This document shows positions 1-6,531 of a stretch of 10,274 bases of DNA, piece by piece. Position 1 is the first letter of the stretch. Every line of letters starts with the position of its first letter. The DNA comes from JBDSRX01 sp039929105. Its GTDB lineage: Bacteria; Patescibacteriota; Dojkabacteria; J137. The stretch covers positions 1 to 10,274 of the forward strand of contig JBDSRX010000048.1 of the NCBI GenBank assembly GCA_039929105.1, in the 5' to 3' direction. Below the pieces are notes generated by a model. That model searched no databases. It was given only the letters and a program-made list of their open reading frames with translations, and was not told the DNA's origin. The position numbers were made by a program, and so were the translations under genes.

Positions 1-2
1 AA

Positions 3-539
3 AAGTTAGCTGAGAGATTAGCTAAATTATCTGGAGGAGTAGCTGTATTAGAAGTGGGAGCAGCAAGTGAAATTGAACAGAAAGAGAGAAGAGATAGAAT
101 AGACGATGCCTTACAAGCAGTAAGAGCTGCAATTGAGGAAGGAGTAGCAGCAGGTGGGGGAATTGCACTATTAAATGCATCTGTTGCATTAGACAAAGTT
201 AAATTAGAAACTGAAGACGAAAAGATTGGATTAACAATTTTAAGAAATGCTCTAGAGTCACCTTTTAGACAAATTATGGCAAACGCAGGCAAAGAAGCTG
301 CAAGCTTTATAAGAGATATGAAAGATGGTAACGGTTACGATGCTAGACATGATAAGATTGTTAATATGCTAGAAGTAGGAATTAGTGATCCAGTTAAAGT
401 AACAAGAACAGCTTTAGAAAATGCTGCATCTGTAGCAATGTTATTGCTAACTACAGAAGCTGTAGTATCGGATGTTCCAAAGCCCGAAGAACACTCACAC
501 GGAGCAATGCCCGATATGAGTGGAATGGATATGATGTAA
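3..539 (+). CDS. groEL: Chaperonin GroEL (Hsp60), C-terminal part
   Basis: This is the 3' part of groEL, open at the window's left edge and read in frame from base 3: 178 residues, about the last third of a normal chaperonin of roughly 540 residues. GroEL forms the cytosolic double ring that folds proteins by ATP hydrolysis together with GroES. The visible part is the end of the apical domain and the whole C-terminal intermediate and equatorial half. Hallmarks are KLSGGVAV, then GAASEIE, the DDALQAVRAA helix that carries the conserved catalytic aspartate (D398 in E. coli), the AGGG ATP-site loop, and DPVKVTRTALENAASVA near the end. The GTG at 54 is an internal valine, not a start. The tail is unusual: the common Gly-Gly-Met repeats are replaced by EEHSHGAMPDMSGMDMM, which is Met-rich but has two histidines and acidic residues. 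An intrinsic terminator follows seven bases after the TAA. Identity is certain; only the upstream part is missing. Confidence 0.97.
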   Translation, partial: KLAERLAKLSGGVAVLEVGAASEIEQKERRDRIDDALQAVRAAIEEGVAAGGGIALLNASVALDKVKLETEDEKIGLTILRNALESPFRQIMANAGKEAASFIRDMKDGNGYDARHDKIVNMLEVGISDPVKVTRTALENAASVAMLLLTTEAVVSDVPKPEEHSHGAMPDMSGMDMM

Positions 540-545
540 TGATTT

Positions 546-572
546 AAAAGAACCCGAAAGGGTTCTTTTTTT
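546..572 (+). terminator. Intrinsic terminator of groEL
   Basis: A perfect 10-bp stem (AAAAGAACCC paired with GGGTTCTTTT) closes a GAAA tetraloop of the stable GNRA type. It runs straight into a T tract at 566-572. It starts seven bases after the groEL stop and ends about 43 bases before the next start codon. This is a textbook Rho-independent terminator and the likely boundary between the chaperonin unit and the genes that follow. Confidence 0.93.
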
Positions 573-615
573 ACGCGCAATTTAATAAGTAGTTTTTTAT
601 TTTTTAACTGTTTCT

Positions 616-1116
616 ATGAACCCATATCATGAAGGTAAGCTAGAACGTAATAATTACATCAAACAAAGAACACAGGAGATCGTTGATGGTGAAATTAATG
701 GGATGATGGAAGACTTATATTCTGGTTTAGAAGGTGAAATTTCTGAACCAATTCTAGATTTAGATAGTATTCCGTATTTAGTTGATATTGTTAACGAGCT
801 TAGGGTTCATAGTAAAAAGGGCTTATTAGTAGAAGGGCTTGGGGATGATAAAGAAAGTCAGATAATTCAATTGTTAATGAAGGTAATAAGTTCAGGAAGT
901 ATTAATATAAACCAGTTCTTACGTACTCTAATAATTAAAGGAAGCGAATATTATAAATTAGATTCGATAATGACAAAGTCGCCAGGAACAATTAAAGAAG
1001 ATGAGATGAAAATCATTAAAGATTCAAGATTAAGTAGGTACGATTTAGAAATATGGAAAATATATATTTATATTGCGAGTTTAATTAAACATAAACTATT
1101 AGTTATGGAGATTTAG
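616..1116 (+). CDS. Unrecognised soluble protein, 166 aa
   Basis: I do not recognise this protein. It has 166 residues with no signal peptide and no membrane helix. The N-terminal third is charged and acidic (GEINGMMEDLYSGLEGEIS). Alternating hydrophobic residues in the middle and C-terminal parts (YLVDIVNELRV, IIQLLMKVISSG, LEIWKIYIYIASLIK) suggest a mostly helical cytosolic fold. There are no cysteines or histidine-rich motifs and no nucleotide-binding motif. The ATG at 616 is the first start after the groEL terminator, preceded by a T-rich stretch without a Shine-Dalgarno sequence. The gene ends with TAG, the only TAG among the supported genes. A 61-base gap separates it from the membrane protein downstream, so it may be a separate unit or the first gene of the envelope cluster. 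The reading frame looks real because it is long, open and uses the same A/T-ending codons as its neighbours. Confidence 0.75.
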   Translation: MNPYHEGKLERNNYIKQRTQEIVDGEINGMMEDLYSGLEGEISEPILDLDSIPYLVDIVNELRVHSKKGLLVEGLGDDKESQIIQLLMKVISSGSININQFLRTLIIKGSEYYKLDSIMTKSPGTIKEDEMKIIKDSRLSRYDLEIWKIYIYIASLIKHKLLVMEI

Positions 1117-1127
1117 CTAATAGAACA

Positions 1128-1156
1128 TTCAAAAGATTAAACTTTTACTGTACAAT
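1128..1156 (+). promoter_or_regulatory. Possible sigma70-type promoter for the membrane protein-Clp pair
   Basis: TTCAAA at 1128-1133 (four of six matches to TTGACA) is followed after exactly 17 bases by TACAAT at 1151-1156 (five of six to TATAAT). Transcription would begin near 1163, about 15 bases before the ATG at 1178. It lies in the 61-base gap after the orphan gene. Such matches also arise by chance in AT-rich DNA, so this is tentative. Confidence 0.35.
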
Positions 1157-1177
1157 TGAGTATTAATAAACTCATTG

Positions 1178-1507
1178 ATGAAAGACTACATTGTTAATTT
1201 CTTTGTTTGGTACTATCAGATCTTTGTTCTAGGATTCTTTAGAGAATCTGTAGGTCTTCGATTCTCATTCTTACTAAATCAAACTAACGCTTTGCCAAGT
1301 GCGAAAAACATTTCTAAACCATTATTTCAAGATACTTCTTCATTAGGAAAGTACTTAGGAGTAATTATAAGATTATGGTGGATTGCCACTGGAAGCATAA
1401 TTAGCTTTATATTTATTATCCCTAATGTGTTAATTTTCTTAATAATACTGTTACTTCCATTTATACTTCCTTTGCAGATTATTGTTTACCTTAGTTCACA
1501 GTTATGA
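1178..1507 (+). CDS. Small integral membrane protein, 109 aa
   Basis: This is a 109-residue membrane protein with no recognised family. The N-terminus (residues 2-22) is rich in aromatic and aliphatic residues (NFFVWYYQIFVLGFF). A polar linker of about 30 residues follows, then a long hydrophobic C-terminal half (about 58-107) with room for two closely spaced helices, roughly 60-80 and 83-105. The start is placed at ATG 1178; a TTG directly before it, at 1175, is less likely. The TGA stop overlaps the ATG of the Clp-like gene (ATGA at 1504-1507), so the two are very probably translationally coupled and made in similar amounts. That supports a joint function, perhaps as membrane partner or adaptor for the ATPase. 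This gene is the only one in the window ending in TGA. Function is unknown; the membrane assignment is secure. Confidence 0.8.
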   Translation: MKDYIVNFFVWYYQIFVLGFFRESVGLRFSFLLNQTNALPSAKNISKPLFQDTSSLGKYLGVIIRLWWIATGSIISFIFIIPNVLIFLIILLLPFILPLQIIVYLSSQL

Positions 1508-4092
1508 AGATATTAAGAGGAAGACAAAAAATAGGTACTGTAAACGGAGTGGATGTAGTTCTAGACTTCTCAGAACTATTTAAATATAGAGGAAATTTAT
1601 CAAATAATATCCAGGCTGAGAAAAGCTTTGGTCGTTTCTTAATAATAGGATGTGGCGGAGTTGTACTTTTAAGTTTATTCCTAACTTTATTTGGAGGTCA
1701 CTTTTCATTAGTTACTTATTTAGTTCCAACTTCATTTGAATATCTTCTTGCTTACTTTTCTATCCCTCTAATTGTATATGGACTTTTCTTAAAGAGAGAC
1801 AGAGATGAGTTCTTAGAATCTCAAAGAGATTTAGTTCTATCTAAAGAGTTAGAAAAATCTCAAAAGAAAAGTATATCAGAGATACTAATAAATGATCTAT
1901 TAACCGTGGAACTTTTAGCTATATTAGATAGTTTATACTTTAGAAACCAAAAAGACTTTTTAACACAATTTTCAATTGTGTTATTAAACTCAAATAGAGT
2001 AAAAGACTTAATAGAAAAGAGATTAGGTGTAAATGTAAGTGAATTAAGTACCAAATTACAAGTTAATTTGATGGCTGTAGACAATACTTTTGATTCAAAT
2101 TATTCAAACTTACTAATTAACGCAATTAAAGAAGGAGCATTATTAGATCCTGAAAAGATTGGGGTAATGTCTATGGTCTTTGTAGTACTAAGAACAGTAT
2201 TGAAATCTTCGCTTTTAGATTTCAAGATTAATGATTTGGACATTAATTCGTTAGAGTCTTGGCAACAAAATGAGTTCAGGAAAAATAATTACTTTAAAAG
2301 ATATAAAGTCCTTTCTAAGCTCAAGCCAACAGGAGGAGTAAACAGAGCATATACTTCAAGAGCAACTCCAACTTTAGATATTTATGCAGAAGATTTAACA
2401 GCTGAATCTGCTAGAGGAGATTTTACAACATCACTTGGTAGAGAAATGGAAATGGGTAACTTTCTAAGAATACTTCAAAGAGACTCAGGTTCTGCAGTGT
2501 TACTTCTAGGTGAGCCTGGGGTTGGAAAAACTAGAATATTAAAGTATTTAGCAACAAGAATGAGTGTAGAAGATGTACCTTCATCACTACAAGATTCAAG
2601 ATTAGTATTGTTAGATTTAAATAAAGTTCTTACTAAAACAGGCTCTGTAGATGCATTTAAAACTATTGTCCAAAAGTGCTTGGATGAAGTTAAATCTTCT
2701 GGAAATATAATTCTAGTGTTTGAAGAAATCGGACAGATTATGTCTATGAGAGAAGAAGGAAGGATGGAAGTAATAAATCTTTTAATTAACGCTATAGATA
2801 GCTATAAACTTAAGTTAATAGCTACAACTGGATTATCGACCTACAATAAGTTTATTAAACCAATTAAAGGCCTAACAGCTTTGTTTGAGACTATAGAAAT
2901 AAAGGAACCTTCAAGCTATTTATCTATCCAAATTCTTGTAGATGAAGTGGAGAGGTTAGAGAAAAAGTTTGGAATAAAAATTCAACTAAGTGCTATTAAA
3001 AAGATTGTTGAGTTTGCTCCAAGATTCGAATCTGAAAGATCGATGCCAGATAAAGGTGTAGATTTGTTGGAAGAGGCTATCCTACTTGCTCAAAGCCAAG
3101 GATTGAACTATTTAAATAATCAGATTGCAGAACAATTGATATCAAGTAAGGTTGGAATTAATATAGGTACTATCGATCAAACAGAAGCACAGAGATTAAT
3201 GGATTTAGAGGAAGTAATGCACCAAAGAGTTGTTGGTCAAGACGATGCAGTAAAAAGTATTGCAATGGCAATTAGAAGATCGAGATCTGGTTTAAGTGAT
3301 TTTAAAAAGAAACCAATAGCTTCATTTCTTTTCTATGGACCAACAGGAGTGGGAAAGACAGAATGTGCAAAAACTTTGGCCGATGTTTATTATGGAAGTG
3401 AAAAACTTATGATTCGTATTGATATGTCTGAATATCAAGAAGAATCTAATCTCAGCAGACTAATTGGAAGCAACGATGCTACAGGAAACTTCATCGGCGG
3501 ATATCTAACAGAAGCTGTAAAGCAAAAACCATTCTCACTAATTCTTTTAGACGAAGTAGAGAAAGCAAATAAGAAAGTTTTAGACTTGTTCTTACAAGTA
3601 TTGGATGAAGGTTATTTAACTGATGGAATGGGTAGAAAGGTAGATTTTACTAACTCAATTATCATTATGACATCAAATGCAGCTTCAGCGGAAATAGCTT
3701 CATTGGTAGAAAAGGGAGAAAAGTATAATGATATATTAAAAAATACATCAGACATTTTAAGAAAAGAATTCAGGATAGAATTCTTAAATAGATTCGATAA
3801 ATTAATAATGTTTAAATCTCTGAATAAGGAAGAAATTAAGGGGGTAGTTGATATTAATCTAAAAGCTTTAAATATCAATATGGAAACTAAAGGTATATCA
3901 ATCTTCTGGGATGAGAAGACTTTAGACGAACTTGCTGAACTTTCTTATAACCCAGTTTATGGTGCAAGAGAATTAAAAAGAGTTATCCAGGATAATCTTG
4001 AAGATATATTGGCAAACGCTATGATTCAAGGTAGACTAAATTCAGGAAATGATATTTATTTCACCGGACTTGAGATTAAGGAGATTAAATAA
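1504..4092 (+). CDS. Membrane-anchored Clp/Hsp100-type double AAA+ ATPase
   Basis: An 862-residue member of the ClpA/ClpB/ClpC family, protein unfoldases that thread substrates through a hexameric ring. Order: short N-terminal region; two hydrophobic segments (about 45-65 and 79-96), a membrane hairpin absent from ordinary Clp proteins; a helical region (about 120-265) that may hold two diverged Clp-N repeats; AAA1; AAA2 with the C-terminal small domain. AAA1 has Walker A GEPGVGKT (336-343), but Walker B is LVFEEI with Glu407 where Asp is usual. The paired arginine fingers before the EPS motif are missing (LTALFETI, 457-464), and no pore-loop Tyr is seen, so AAA1 may bind but not turn over ATP well. 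AAA2 looks competent: GPTGVGKT (612-619), LLDEVEK (681-687), sensor-1 Asn725, Arg finger 763 (FLNRF) and sensor-2 GAR (820-822). Its pore loop is altered, with DATGNF in place of PGYVGY. I see no IGF-type ClpP-docking loop, so disaggregation or membrane-protein remodelling is likelier than proteolysis. Confidence 0.92.
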   Translation: MKILRGRQKIGTVNGVDVVLDFSELFKYRGNLSNNIQAEKSFGRFLIIGCGGVVLLSLFLTLFGGHFSLVTYLVPTSFEYLLAYFSIPLIVYGLFLKRDRDEFLESQRDLVLSKELEKSQKKSISEILINDLLTVELLAILDSLYFRNQKDFLTQFSIVLLNSNRVKDLIEKRLGVNVSELSTKLQVNLMAVDNTFDSNYSNLLINAIKEGALLDPEKIGVMSMVFVVLRTVLKSSLLDFKINDLDINSLESWQQNEFRKNNYFKRYKVLSKLKPTGGVNRAYTSRATPTLDIYAEDLTAESARGDFTTSLGREMEMGNFLRILQRDSGSAVLLLGEPGVGKTRILKYLATRMSVEDVPSSLQDSRLVLLDLNKVLTKTGSVDAFKTIVQKCLDEVKSSGNIILVFEEIGQIMSMREEGRMEVINLLINAIDSYKLKLIATTGLSTYNKFIKPIKGLTALFETIEIKEPSSYLSIQILVDEVERLEKKFGIKIQLSAIKKIVEFAPRFESERSMPDKGVDLLEEAILLAQSQGLNYLNNQIAEQLISSKVGINIGTIDQTEAQRLMDLEEVMHQRVVGQDDAVKSIAMAIRRSRSGLSDFKKKPIASFLFYGPTGVGKTECAKTLADVYYGSEKLMIRIDMSEYQEESNLSRLIGSNDATGNFIGGYLTEAVKQKPFSLILLDEVEKANKKVLDLFLQVLDEGYLTDGMGRKVDFTNSIIIMTSNAASAEIASLVEKGEKYNDILKNTSDILRKEFRIEFLNRFDKLIMFKSLNKEEIKGVVDINLKALNINMETKGISIFWDEKTLDELAELSYNPVYGARELKRVIQDNLEDILANAMIQGRLNSGNDIYFTGLEIKEIK

Positions 4093-4119
4093 GTATTTTA
4101 GATATATTACATTCAATTT

Positions 4120-4428
4120 ATGGATTCATCTAGTATTGGAAGTGGGTTTAAATTTCCCAATCCTACAATCTTTAATAATCTCGAAGATGTAATTAATGCA
4201 TTAACTAAACTTATAGTCCCCGTTTTCTTACTTACCTTTGCTGCAATGCTTCTTTACGGAGCTTTTCAATATTTAACTGCAAGAGATAATGCAGACCAGG
4301 TAACAAGTGCGAGAAAAATTATGATAGCTGCAATAATTGGATTTGTATTAGCTGTTCTTGCTCCAACAATAGTAAATTTTGTTGCTGGATTAGTAGGAGT
4401 ACAAGGATTAGGTTTATCAGGAAGTTAA
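4120..4428 (+). CDS. VirB2/TrbC-like pilin, paralog 1 (minimal form)
   Basis: At 102 residues this is the shortest of six tandem relatives. Two hydrophobic helices (about 31-51 and 67-90) flank a short charged loop, TARDNADQVTSARK, whose arginine and lysine mark it as cytoplasmic. Size and plan match the VirB2/TrbC-like type IV secretion pilin families, whose subunits sit in the membrane as helical hairpins with both ends outside and are then built into a fibre. There is no classical signal peptide: a polar stretch of 30 residues (SSSIGSGFKFPNP) precedes helix 1. The C-terminus is small and glycine-rich (VGVQGLGLSGS). It begins 27 bases after the Clp-like gene. A TATATT at 4103-4108 lies 11 bases before the ATG, and no Shine-Dalgarno sequence is seen. 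Being minimal, it is a reasonable candidate for the major subunit, but that is inference. The family call rests on topology and the shared loop, not a database hit. Confidence 0.82.
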   Translation: MDSSSIGSGFKFPNPTIFNNLEDVINALTKLIVPVFLLTFAAMLLYGAFQYLTARDNADQVTSARKIMIAAIIGFVLAVLAPTIVNFVAGLVGVQGLGLSGS

Positions 4429-4438
4429 TATATAAACT

Positions 4439-5062
4439 ATGTTAGACAAAAATTTTAGAAAAGTTTTCATTCTTGGATTAATACTTTCGTCTTTATTTAC
4501 ATTACTCTCATTTGCTAAAGTAGAGGCAAAAATTCCTGCAGGTTGTGCAGCTCCTTTTGAAATACCTACAGCTTGTCCAACATCGTGTTCAAACAAAGAT
4601 GACAGTGGTTGTTATGTTCCAGACTTTGATTGTAGTAATGCAAAATTATTAGATCCTACTGTCTCTTGTTGCAAAAATAAATGCAATAATGAGGGACCAA
4701 TAGTAGTTCTTCCTCCACCTATTATTGAAACGTTAAGATCTTTTAATATTTTTGGAACTAAGTTTACAATCTCAACAACAAAGATACCAAATCTTATAAA
4801 TGCAGCTATCTCTACATTCCTAGGTTTAGTTTCCGCTTATGCATTAGTAAGAGGAATGTACATCGGTGCTGTTTTAAGAACTAGAGCAACCACAAGTGAA
4901 GATATTGTTAAGGTAAACAAAGAGATTATTAATTTAATAATAGGATTCGTATTAGCATGGTCATTTATATTTATAATTCAATTTATCGCTTCTGTGATAG
5001 GGATAGGAGATCTTAATAGCTTGAACGTTACTAATACTGGAGCAGAAATTACAATAAATTAA
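4439..5062 (+). CDS. Pilin-like protein, paralog 2, with N-terminal cysteine-rich ectodomain
   Basis: A 207-residue secreted membrane protein. Residues 1-30 form a Sec signal peptide: basic start KNFRK, hydrophobic core, and a likely cut after VEA. The next 55 residues hold eight cysteines (36, 46, 50, 58, 65, 77, 78, 82), an even number in a short polar stretch, which suggests a small disulfide-stabilised domain outside the cell. A proline-rich linker (VLPPPI) leads to the two-helix core: helix 1 about 118-145, a basic loop RTRATTSEDIVKVNKE, and helix 2 about 163-187. The loop matches its paralogs only loosely (no RSEGD), so this is one of the more diverged members. It could be a tip or adhesive minor subunit. 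It starts ten bases after paralog 1. An AGGAAG lies 14 bases before the ATG, inside the previous gene, which is too far to be a convincing ribosome site. Confidence 0.8.
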   Translation: MLDKNFRKVFILGLILSSLFTLLSFAKVEAKIPAGCAAPFEIPTACPTSCSNKDDSGCYVPDFDCSNAKLLDPTVSCCKNKCNNEGPIVVLPPPIIETLRSFNIFGTKFTISTTKIPNLINAAISTFLGLVSAYALVRGMYIGAVLRTRATTSEDIVKVNKEIINLIIGFVLAWSFIFIIQFIASVIGIGDLNSLNVTNTGAEITIN

Positions 5063-5063
5063 T

Positions 5064-5591
5064 ATGAAAAAAACTAGAAATGCTTTAATAATTTTATTAC
5101 TTTTGATTGCTTCTCCTTTGTCTGTATATGCATTAGATGCTGGAACTTCAGACTTCGGATTGGATGCTATTACAATTCCTTTCTTTCCAGTATTTGGAAC
5201 AATTAATTCGAAGTATGCAACTGTACTTACTTGGATTACTTATGCTGCAGATATTATTATTATTTTAATAATTGTTTTCTGGATAGCACGAATATTAATT
5301 GCTGGTTTAGAAGCGATTAGAAGTGAAGGGGATCAAGAAAAATTACAAGAAGCTTTTAAAAAACTTCAATCTAACTTAGTAGGGATTGGAATTACTTTCT
5401 TAATTCCAATAATACTAACAGTTATAGGTTTTGTTTTAGGAATAGGGTCAATTTTCAACTGGCCAAAGATGTTTAGTGGATGTAAAGATGAGACATACGA
5501 TTATTACTTTAAAGCTTACTTTAATGCCCCAGCAGGAGAAGATCCAACGGCATTTGCAAGTAGTGTATGCGGATTAGATTCTGCAAACTAA
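5064..5591 (+). CDS. Pilin-like protein, paralog 3
   Basis: A 175-residue member of the tandem pilin-like set. A signal peptide (MKKTRNALII..., likely cut after VYA at residue 23) is followed by about 28 exported residues, helix 1 (about 52-80), the loop motif AIRSEGDQEKLQEAFKK (84-100) and helix 2 (103-129). The RSEGD-x2-K form is shared with paralogs 4 and 5 and resembles the loop of T4SS-type pilins, where basic residues face the cytoplasm or the pilus lumen. The C-terminal 45 residues are polar and aromatic (DETYDYYFKAYF) with two cysteines (140 and 169) that could form one disulfide outside the cell. The ATG comes directly after the preceding TAA with one base between. TACAAT lies eight bases before the ATG and there is no Shine-Dalgarno sequence, so the start may depend on coupling or on a leaderless message. 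Confidence 0.83.
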   Translation: MKKTRNALIILLLLIASPLSVYALDAGTSDFGLDAITIPFFPVFGTINSKYATVLTWITYAADIIIILIIVFWIARILIAGLEAIRSEGDQEKLQEAFKKLQSNLVGIGITFLIPIILTVIGFVLGIGSIFNWPKMFSGCKDETYDYYFKAYFNAPAGEDPTAFASSVCGLDSAN

Positions 5592-5608
5592 ATATTAGTT
5601 AGATAAAT

Positions 5609-5968
5609 ATGTTTTTTGAAAATCAATCAGGCTGTAGTCTTTTAGGATGCGCACAAGTAGCAAATTCACCTTTTCTAGATTTTACAAATGTGGGGGGGAT
5701 AGTAAGATTTGTAATCTCTTCTGTTTTTGTAATCATCATAATATTTGGGATTCTTATGGTTATTAAAGCAACGGTAAAAATTATAAGAAGTGAAGGAGAT
5801 CCTACAAAAGTTCAAGAAGGATTCTCAATCGTTAGAGGAGTTTTGCTTGGAGTAGTTATAATTTTTGTCGGAATTATTGGTATGGTAGTTGTAATTTCTT
5901 TTTTTGGTGCAGGAGGAATTACCAATAGAACCCCAGTACCACCGTCTGGCTTAAATATTCCTTTATAA
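5609..5968 (+). CDS. Pilin-like protein, paralog 4
   Basis: A compact 119-residue member with helix 1 at about 30-53, loop KIIRSEGDPTKVQEG (57-71) and helix 2 at about 75-100. It lacks an N-terminal signal peptide but has two early cysteines (9 and 14). The C-terminal tail is short and proline-rich (RTPVPPSG). Together with paralog 1 it forms a signal-less, minimal class within the set; the other four have Sec signals. Seven consecutive G bases at 5692-5698 encode Val-Gly-Gly just before helix 1. Glycine in these genes is otherwise mostly GGA, so this run stands out. The gene follows paralog 3 by 17 bases. A perfect inverted repeat and a strong promoter begin directly after its stop, so transcription may be partly reset here. 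Confidence 0.83.
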   Translation: MFFENQSGCSLLGCAQVANSPFLDFTNVGGIVRFVISSVFVIIIIFGILMVIKATVKIIRSEGDPTKVQEGFSIVRGVLLGVVIIFVGIIGMVVVISFFGAGGITNRTPVPPSGLNIPL

Positions 5969-5970
5969 CC

Positions 5971-5992
5971 TGTCAAAAAATTCTTTTTGACA
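5971..5992 (+). promoter_or_regulatory. Perfect inverted repeat overlapping a -35 box
   Basis: Arms TGTCAAAAA (5971-5979) and TTTTTGACA (5984-5992) are exact reverse complements with a four-base loop, ATTC. The right arm ends with TTGACA, the -35 hexamer of the next promoter. The repeat starts two bases after the stop of paralog 4. It could be a repressor operator or a weak transcript hairpin for paralog 4. It is not a standard terminator, because the T run lies inside the stem and no T tract follows. The repeat is directly visible; its role is inference. Confidence 0.6.
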
Positions 5993-6014
5993 TCGTCTGG
6001 ATAATTTATATAAT
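5987..6014 (+). promoter_or_regulatory. Consensus sigma70-type promoter
   Basis: TTGACA at 5987-5992 and TATAAT at 6009-6014 match both consensus hexamers perfectly, with a 16-base spacer. Transcription would start near 6021. The -10 box overlaps the ATG at 6013, so the message made here cannot use that ATG and should begin translation at the ATG at 6046, about 25 bases downstream of the predicted start point. It should drive paralogs 5 and 6 independently of the genes upstream. Confidence 0.8.
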
Positions 6015-6045
6015 GAGAATAAAGTATATTTTAATTAAATTGTTT

Positions 6046-6531
6046 ATGAAACTATCTCTAAAGAAAACTCTAAGTGTTGCAGTCTTAGCAATTAGTCTAT
6101 TCGGATTCAATAACTTAATATTTGCACCCCAAGTTAACGCTCAAGAAACAAATTTAATTTGTAATATATTCCCATTCATTAAGAACTTAGGCTTCGGAGC
6201 AGGCTCTTTATGCGGAGATGTTAATGGAAAACCAGCTGTAGACGCAGCAGTAGCTTTGGTAAGATTAGCTCTTCAATTAGTATTTGTTGGTATTATTGTT
6301 ATCTCAATATATATAATTATTAGAGCAGCAGTAAAATACATAAGAAGTGAAGGAGATGAAAGTAAGATTCAAGAAGCACAAAAAGCTATTAAATCTGTAT
6401 TTATTGGAATTGCAGCATTATTCATTGGAATAATTGGAATAGTAATTATCCTTGCATTCTTTAATGTAAGTGGAATAGGAAACGATACAAACGAATTAAA
6501 CAATGTTCTTCAAAACACAAACTTACAGTAA
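6046..6531 (+). CDS. Pilin-like protein, paralog 5
   Basis: From the chosen start this has 161 residues. An in-frame ATG at 6013 would add 11 residues, but it overlaps the -10 box of the consensus promoter. The ATG at 6046 also gives a better signal peptide: basic MKLSLKK, hydrophobic core, likely cut after VNA at residue 32. The exported N-terminal part has two cysteines (39 and 56). Helix 1 is at about 70-93, the loop KYIRSEGDESKIQEAQKA at 97-114, and helix 2 at about 116-140. The tail is short, polar and asparagine-rich. The loop is nearly identical to those of paralogs 3 and 4, which makes these three the closest group. The final 29 bases overlap the next gene in another frame. Confidence 0.84.
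   Translation: MKLSLKKTLSVAVLAISLFGFNNLIFAPQVNAQETNLICNIFPFIKNLGFGAGSLCGDVNGKPAVDAAVALVRLALQLVFVGIIVISIYIIIRAAVKYIRSEGDESKIQEAQKAIKSVFIGIAALFIGIIGIVIILAFFNVSGIGNDTNELNNVLQNTNLQ

Noticed and set aside
54..539. A complete 161-aa gene starting with GTG at 54
   Set aside because: The frame stays open to the left edge and residues before 54 (KLAERLAKLSGGVAVLEV) are conserved GroEL sequence, so the GTG is an internal valine codon.
1505..1507. UGA recoded as glycine, as in Gracilibacteria and SR1
   Set aside because: No in-frame TGA interrupts any gene, including the 862-codon ATPase, and glycine is written with normal GGN codons. The single TGA works as a stop; reading through would add only a few residues before TAA.
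335..3878. Reverse-strand frames of 74-88 codons inside groEL and the Clp-like gene (335-580, 1860-2084, 3612-3878)
   Set aside because: They lie fully or almost fully inside well-supported + strand genes, have no domain features and no initiation signals. They are chance frames.
1504..4092. Naming the ATPase clpC, clpA or clpB
   Set aside because: The membrane hairpin, degenerate AAA1 and absence of a recognisable ClpP loop make it unlike any of these orthologs, so a standard symbol would mislead.
5971..5998. Intrinsic terminator after pilin-like paralog 4
   Set aside because: The 9-bp stem is AT-rich, its T run is part of the stem, and no T tract follows. The overlap with TTGACA suggests an operator instead; weak attenuation remains possible.
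6013..6045. ATG at 6013 as the start of pilin-like paralog 5
   Set aside because: It overlaps the TATAAT of a perfect promoter, and the extra 11 residues put an additional hydrophobic stretch before an otherwise classic signal peptide starting at 6046. A message from an upstream promoter could still use it, so it is not fully excluded.
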